Part shown: positions 59,737-64,000 of the stretch, in pieces
Layout of the letters: every line of letters begins with the position of its first letter
Numbering within the stretch: the first letter of the stretch is position 1
Assembly (NCBI RefSeq): GCF_011603255.1
Contig: NZ_JAANCM010000004.1
Span: 401,789 to 465,788 of the forward strand
DNA: 64,000 bases
Direction: 5' to 3'
Source: Ferranicluibacter rubi
GTDB lineage: Bacteria > Pseudomonadota > Alphaproteobacteria > Rhizobiales > Rhizobiaceae
Position numbers and translations under genes: made by a program
Notes under the pieces: model-generated
Databases searched by the model: none
Told to the model about the DNA's origin: nothing
The model's input: the letters and a program-made list of their open reading frames with translations, nothing else

Positions 59737-61071
59737 TCATTTCGCCGGCTTGGTGTCCATCAGATGCCGCGGCCATTCGACGCTGACGCGCGCGCCGGGC
59801 TTCTCCGGACCCCCATTCTCGAAGGCAAGCGTCGCGCCGGACCGCTCCAGCAGCGTCTTGGCAATGAACAGCCCGAGCCCGAGCCCGCCTGCTGTATCGT
59901 CGCGCTGCCGCCGCGTCACATAGGGTTCGCCGATCCGGCTCAGAATATCGGGCGCGTAACCGTCGCCATCGTCCTCGATCGTCACCGAGACGCGCCCGGC
60001 CGAATGCTTCACCGTCACGACGACCTCGGTCTTCGCATAATCGACGGCGTTTTCGACCAGATTGCCGAGCCCGTAGAGAATGCCGGCATTGCGCGTGCCC
60101 ACCGGCTCGCCCTTGCGGCCGGACGCCTCGACCAGCTTGATCTCGATGTCGAATTCCCGATGCGGCGCCAGCACCTCCTCGATCATCGAGGAGAGCGGCA
60201 GATAGCGCATATGCGCTTCGTCGTTGGAAGAGAGCGTCGTCAACCGCCGCAGAATGTCGCGGCAACGTTCGCTCTGGCTGCGCAGAAGCTGGACGTCCTC
60301 GCCATATTTCGGATCGTTGCCAAGCTCGCGCTCCATTTCCTTCGCCACCACGCTGATCGTCGCAAGCGGCGTGCCGAGCTCGTGCGCGGCGGCGGCGGCC
60401 AGCCCGTCCAGCTGTGACAGATGCTGCTCGCGCTGCAGCACCAGCTCGGTCGCGGCCAGCGCTTCGGCCAGCTCGCTCGCCTCCAGCGAAACGCGATAGG
60501 TATAGAAGGCGGCAAAGGCCGTGGTGGAAACGATGGCAAACCAGAAGCCGACCATGAGCGCCGGTGGCACGACGAGCACCGCGCCATCGTACCAGGGCAG
60601 GGGGTAGGGCGAAAAGGCGAGCGCCGTGACGCCGGCCACGGCCAGAAGCGCGAGCGCAACGCTGTACCATTTCGGCTGGGACGCCGAGGAGATGATGACG
60701 GGAACCGAGACCAGTGGCGCAAACGGGTTGGCGATGCCCCCGGTCATGTAGAGAAGCGCCGTCAGCTGCGCGAGATCGATGCCGAGAAGCGTGAAGGCTG
60801 CGACCGGATGCAGCCGGTGGGCGGGGGGATAGCGCAGCGTCAGGTAAATGTTGACGACGGCAAGAAGCGCGATCAGCAGAAAGCAGGCGATCAGCGGCAT
60901 GGGGAACCGCAGCCACAGCGCTACGATGATGATCGCGATCGACTGACCGGCCACCGCCAGCCAGCGCAGCCGCACGATCGTCTGCAGCCGGAGCGAGCGG
61001 CTGGCGGTCGGGTCGTCCGGCTCGCGCGATCCGGTTGCCGCGGTCTCCAGGGCCGTATCCTGATGTGCCAT
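59737..61071 (-). CDS. actS: Redox sensor histidine kinase ActS (RegB/PrrB family)
   Basis: ActS senses the redox state of the quinone pool and phosphorylates ActR. The 444-residue protein has about six membrane segments in its first 195 residues. Between them is TGGIANPFAPLVSVPVI, the ubiquinone-binding GGxxNPF loop. The H-box AAAAHELGTPLATISV holds His230, and Cys270 in SERCRDILRRL is the redox cysteine position of RegB. ATPase motifs are LVENAVDYAKT, IEDDGDGY and GGLGLGLFIAKTLLE. Its ATG directly follows the hrpB stop codon. Confidence 0.95.
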   Translation of the reverse strand: MAHQDTALETAATGSREPDDPTASRSLRLQTIVRLRWLAVAGQSIAIIIVALWLRFPMPLIACFLLIALLAVVNIYLTLRYPPAHRLHPVAAFTLLGIDLAQLTALLYMTGGIANPFAPLVSVPVIISSASQPKWYSVALALLAVAGVTALAFSPYPLPWYDGAVLVVPPALMVGFWFAIVSTTAFAAFYTYRVSLEASELAEALAATELVLQREQHLSQLDGLAAAAAHELGTPLATISVVAKEMERELGNDPKYGEDVQLLRSQSERCRDILRRLTTLSSNDEAHMRYLPLSSMIEEVLAPHREFDIEIKLVEASGRKGEPVGTRNAGILYGLGNLVENAVDYAKTEVVVTVKHSAGRVSVTIEDDGDGYAPDILSRIGEPYVTRRQRDDTAGGLGLGLFIAKTLLERSGATLAFENGGPEKPGARVSVEWPRHLMDTKPAK

Positions 61072-63546
61072 TCACGTTCCCCTTGGTTTCGCGCGGGCCG
61101 TCGGCGCGGCCTGCGCCGGGTCTTCCGGCCAGGCGTGCCTCGGATAGCGCCCGCGCATGTCCGCCCGCACCTCCTTCCATGAGCCTACCCAGAACCCCGG
61201 TAGATCCCGCGTCGTCTGGATGGGTCGCTGGCCCGGTGATACGAGTTCCAGAAGCAGGGGTATACGCCCCCCGCCGATCGCCGGATGCACGGTCAGCCCG
61301 AACAGCTCCTGCACCCGGATCGACAGCACCGGCTCGTCACCATCATAGCGGATCGGATGACGGTTGCCGGTCGGCGCTTGGAAATGCGTCGGCACGAGCG
61401 CAGCGAGATCCCGCGATGCGCCGGGAACGAGCGACATCAGCCCCTGTGTCAGGCTGCCCGGCTCGATCTCGCTCAATCCGCGCGCATCCGTCTGAAAGGG
61501 CACGAACCAGTCGTCGAGGTTGGCCAGAAGCGCCGTATCGGAAACATCAGGCCAGGGGTCTCCGAGCGTCCGGTGCAGGAAGCCCATCCTGTCGCGAAGC
61601 TGGCGTCCCTCCTTGGAGAACGGCAGCACATCCAGCCCCAGCATCTGCACCCCTTCCGCGAGCGCGCGCGCCGCATCCGCGCCGGTCGGACGCGCCATCG
61701 GCGTTTCCTCCAGCACGATCGCACCGATCCGCGTCACGCGCCGCGCCCGAACCTGCCGGCTCTGGCGGTCGAAGAAGGTCTCGGTCCCGGTCGTGATGGC
61801 GGACGGCAAATGCTCCTCGACATCCTCAAGCCGGATCTCGGCAGCCGAAAGAATCCGGTGCCGTCCGGCGGACCCTGTCACATCGGCGATGACGAGCATG
61901 GTGGCGCCGGAAAGGCGCTCCGTCTCGGCAAGCTCCGCGCCGCGCCCGTTCGCCATCACGAACCGTCCGCGCCCGCCCCGCTGCAGGGCGATCCGGTCGG
62001 GAAAGGCGCGGATCAGCAGGGCGCCGGCCAGCACCGGCCCTGCCGAGGCATTGCGCCGGACGCCGAGCCCCGATGCCATGCGCCGCGCAAGCCCGCGCGC
62101 CGCTTCGCCCCGCGGGCTTCGGTCGCTGCGAAACTGCCGCAGCCGATCTTCCAGATCGACCGACGTGCCGCCAAGACCCTGCTCCGTCAAAAGCACCGCG
62201 ATCTCGCAGGCCGCCATGCCCTGGCCTTCGGCGGCCGCACCCACGGCCATGGCTGCTAGCCGCGGCGGCAAGGCAAGCTCGCGTATCTGCCGGCCCGCCT
62301 CCGTCAGTCGCCCCTCGGCATCCACGGCGCCGAGAGAGGAGAGCAAAGCCCGCGCCTCCCGCCAGGCCGGTGCCGGCGGAGCATCGAGAAACGCCATCGA
62401 GGTAGGGTCGGTCACCCCCCAATGCGCCAGATCGAGCACGAGACCGGAGAGATCGCTTGCCAGGATCTGTGGCGGCGTGAAGGCAGGCAGTGCCGCCGTC
62501 TGGCCCGGGTGCCACAGCCTTATGGCGATGCCCGGCTCGGTTCGCCCGGCACGGCCGGCCCGCTGATCGGCCGAGGCTTTGGAAACACGCACCGTTTCCA
62601 GCCGCGTGATCCCGGTCGCCGCCTCATAGGCCGGCAGGCGCTGCAGCCCGCTATCGACAACGATCCGCACGCCATCGATGGTGATCGACGTCTCCGCGAT
62701 CGACGTTGCCAGCACCACCTTGCGCTGCCCGCCGGCGACGGGCCGGATCGCCCGATCCTGCTCGGCCTGGCTCAGCGTTCCATAGAGACCGATGATATCG
62801 GTCGCAGCGGGAAGGCGACCTTCCAGTCGCTCGATCGTTCGCTTGATCTCCGCCTGCCCAGGGAGAAAGGCGAGAATCGACCCCTCTTCGCTGCTATGCG
62901 CCTCGATGATCGCCCGCGCCATGGCATCCTCGATCCGCTCGTTCGGTGACCGGTCGCCGTGGCGAATATCGATCGGAAAGCTCCGGCCGTGGCTTTCGAT
63001 GATGGGGGGATGGCCGAGCAGCGCCGCCACTCGCTCCACGTCGAGCGTTGCCGACATCACGAGAATGCGCAGATCCTCGCGCAAGGCGGCACGCACATCG
63101 AGCGCCAGCGCCAGCCCCACATCCGCATCGAGCGACCGTTCATGGAACTCATCGAAAAGAACGGCCGCAACACCTTTCAGCTCGGGATCATCGAGCACCA
63201 TCCGAGCGAACACGCCTTCCGTCACCACCTCGATCCGCGTCCGCGCCGAGATCCGGCTGTCGAGCCGCATGCGATACCCGGCCCGTTCGCCGATCGCCTC
63301 GCCAAGAAGAGACGCGATCCGCCCGGCCGCGGCTCTTGCCGCAAGACGTCTCGGCTCAAGAAGAATAATCCGCCCGTCTCCCCTCCAGGCAGCATCGAGC
63401 AGGAACGGCGGCACGAGTGTCGTCTTTCCGGCACCCGGCGGTGCCGAGAGAACGGCCAAGCCCTGGGTAGAGAGAGCAGCGCCGATCTCATGCAGGACGG
63501 CTTTGACAGGAAGGTCGGGAAGGGAGGCGAAAACAGGGGATGTCAT
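61072..63546 (-). CDS. hrpB: ATP-dependent RNA helicase HrpB
   Basis: HrpB is a DEAH-type helicase of unclear cellular role. The 824-residue protein has motif I SAPPGAGKTTLVPPFLL, motif II LFDEFHERSLDADVG, motif III VMSATLD, VVLATSIAETSITIDGVRIV by region, DQRAGRAGRTEPG (motif VI) and the HrpB C-terminal domain ending with FWVGSWKEVRADMRGRYPRH. ATG at 63546 begins MTSPVFASLPDLPVK. It abuts actS, so hrpB-actS-actR may be one transcript. Upstream lies the probable rRNA leader region, divergent. Confidence 0.95.
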   Translation of the reverse strand: MTSPVFASLPDLPVKAVLHEIGAALSTQGLAVLSAPPGAGKTTLVPPFLLDAAWRGDGRIILLEPRRLAARAAAGRIASLLGEAIGERAGYRMRLDSRISARTRIEVVTEGVFARMVLDDPELKGVAAVLFDEFHERSLDADVGLALALDVRAALREDLRILVMSATLDVERVAALLGHPPIIESHGRSFPIDIRHGDRSPNERIEDAMARAIIEAHSSEEGSILAFLPGQAEIKRTIERLEGRLPAATDIIGLYGTLSQAEQDRAIRPVAGGQRKVVLATSIAETSITIDGVRIVVDSGLQRLPAYEAATGITRLETVRVSKASADQRAGRAGRTEPGIAIRLWHPGQTAALPAFTPPQILASDLSGLVLDLAHWGVTDPTSMAFLDAPPAPAWREARALLSSLGAVDAEGRLTEAGRQIRELALPPRLAAMAVGAAAEGQGMAACEIAVLLTEQGLGGTSVDLEDRLRQFRSDRSPRGEAARGLARRMASGLGVRRNASAGPVLAGALLIRAFPDRIALQRGGRGRFVMANGRGAELAETERLSGATMLVIADVTGSAGRHRILSAAEIRLEDVEEHLPSAITTGTETFFDRQSRQVRARRVTRIGAIVLEETPMARPTGADAARALAEGVQMLGLDVLPFSKEGRQLRDRMGFLHRTLGDPWPDVSDTALLANLDDWFVPFQTDARGLSEIEPGSLTQGLMSLVPGASRDLAALVPTHFQAPTGNRHPIRYDGDEPVLSIRVQELFGLTVHPAIGGGRIPLLLELVSPGQRPIQTTRDLPGFWVGSWKEVRADMRGRYPRHAWPEDPAQAAPTARAKPRGT

Positions 63547-63724
63547 GGCTCCATAATACAGAGAGCCAAGGAAAAGTGCACGACACCACGAAGCGATCAA
63601 AAGATCCCGCGGCCGATACGATCTGGAGGAGGGCTTTGAATGCCAGAAAGGTTGATTCCTCTGGCGCTGGGCTGCGAGTTACGCGCCAAATCATCGACAA
63701 GAGGTTATGCACTCATGAAAACCA

Positions 63725-63768
63725 ATGTTTCACAATGACTTAGAAGAAATGTCATTTTTTTGAAACAT
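63725..63768. repeat. Large inverted repeat ahead of the putative rRNA leader
   Basis: ATGTTTCA (63725-63732) with AATGAC (63734-63739) pairs with GTCATT (63751-63756) and TGAAACAT (63761-63768). That is 14 paired bases with a 1-base/4-base internal loop and an 11-base end loop. It ends 5 bp before a -35-like element. The outer arm also resembles half of parS. Confidence 0.5.
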
Positions 63769-63773
63769 GGCTG

Positions 63774-63803
63774 TTGACGAACTGCGGTTCAGAGATCTAT
63801 AAA
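63774..63803 (+). promoter_or_regulatory. Strong promoter-like sequence, possibly of an rRNA operon
   Basis: TTGACG (63774-63779) and TATAAA (63798-63803) are spaced 18 bp. A second TTGACT is at 63863-63868 without an equally good -10. The 63804-64000 sequence has no open frame of note and resembles, from memory, the leader ahead of 16S rRNA in Rhizobiaceae. The 16S gene itself is not reached. The 63547-63724 part, between hrpB and the repeat, shows no gene. Confidence 0.4.
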
Positions 63804-64000
63804 CCGCACACCAACGAGGGCGGCGGCGCTGCTGGCGACCAACGAACTCGCTCTGAAGTTTCTTGACTTTGTGGCGACTTGGCGGTCTTAGGCAGAACAG
63901 CTTGAGGCCCTTGTGGGGAAGATTTTGCGGTGATTTAGGCTTTAAGCTTTGATCATTCAGCGATGTGACGGACCGGTAAGGTTTGTCTGTTTTTTGACAA

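Noticed and set aside
63540..63743. Small open frame on the plus strand after hrpB
   Set aside because: It begins inside hrpB in antisense, has no ribosome-binding site and no family likeness.

Overview
The window reads as a single contiguous piece of a Rhizobiaceae (Agrobacterium/Rhizobium/Sinorhizobium-type) main chromosome, and it includes the replication origin. The reasons are the gene set and order (rho, hemJ, hemE, a PPDK regulator, maf, aroE, coaE, dnaQ, secB), the chvI/chvG sensor pair next to pckA, actS/actR, a tyrosine-type DivL, AddAB in place of RecBCD, and the high-GC coding bias. Protein calls rest on recognisable family sequence and motifs. No database search was possible.

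Layout. 1-3.3 kb (minus strand): the 5' part of rho, an IS5/IS427-type insertion sequence, hemJ and hemE. 3.26-3.67 kb: the hemE-side intergenic region with four DnaA-box-like 9-mers, called as oriC. 3.7-7.3 kb: PPDK regulator, maf, aroE, coaE, dnaQ, with a near-consensus parS in the maf/aroE junction. 7.4-11.5 kb: secB and fxsA (minus), then tim44-like, mltA, smr and an XRE regulator. 11.8-19 kb: gyrB, nitroreductase, HpaI-type aldolase, intracellular PHB depolymerase, DUF2852, YgjP-like metallopeptidase. 19-24 kb: trpF-trpB-trpA-accD-folC. 24-32 kb (minus): trxA, addA, addB, murU. 32-35 kb (minus): alkB-like, arfB, pckA. 35-45.5 kb (plus): chvI-chvG-hprK-manX-ptsH, ahcY, divL, tsaE-amgK fusion. 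45.5-50.2 kb (minus): coaA-hisE-hisF-hisA-hisH-DUF2628-hisB. 50.4-57.6 kb (plus): hslV-GNAT-hslU, DUF1402, a cytochrome P450, malate synthase G. 57.7-63.5 kb: L,D-transpeptidase, mmcB, and hrpB-actS-actR. 63.7-64 kb: promoter-like sequence and a dyad that may be the start of an rRNA operon leader.

How the genes work together. The origin side carries replication and segregation functions (oriC, parS, dnaQ, gyrB) and heme synthesis. The middle holds Trp synthesis with fatty-acid and folate genes, then recombination repair (AddAB). The chvI-chvG-hprK-manX-ptsH cluster joins an acid/envelope two-component system to a regulatory PTS with no sugar permease in view. ahcY recycles S-adenosylhomocysteine and has a 24-bp near-perfect palindrome upstream. 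divL belongs to the CtrA cell-cycle circuit. tsaE-amgK and murU encode tRNA modification and cell-wall sugar salvage. The his genes form a compact overlapping run with coaA at its end.

The observations most worth checking are: (1) an apparent inversion of about 13.4 kb (32.1-45.46 kb) that would explain why amgK and murU are separated; (2) the IS insertion whose end base completes the hemJ stop codon; (3) parS-like sites at 5.1, 33.5 and 42.3 kb; (4) the ahcY palindrome; (5) the paired LacI-type operators near pckA; (6) an MltA with no possible N-terminal export signal. I did not find a convincing wholly new system. Most of the window is conserved chromosomal backbone.
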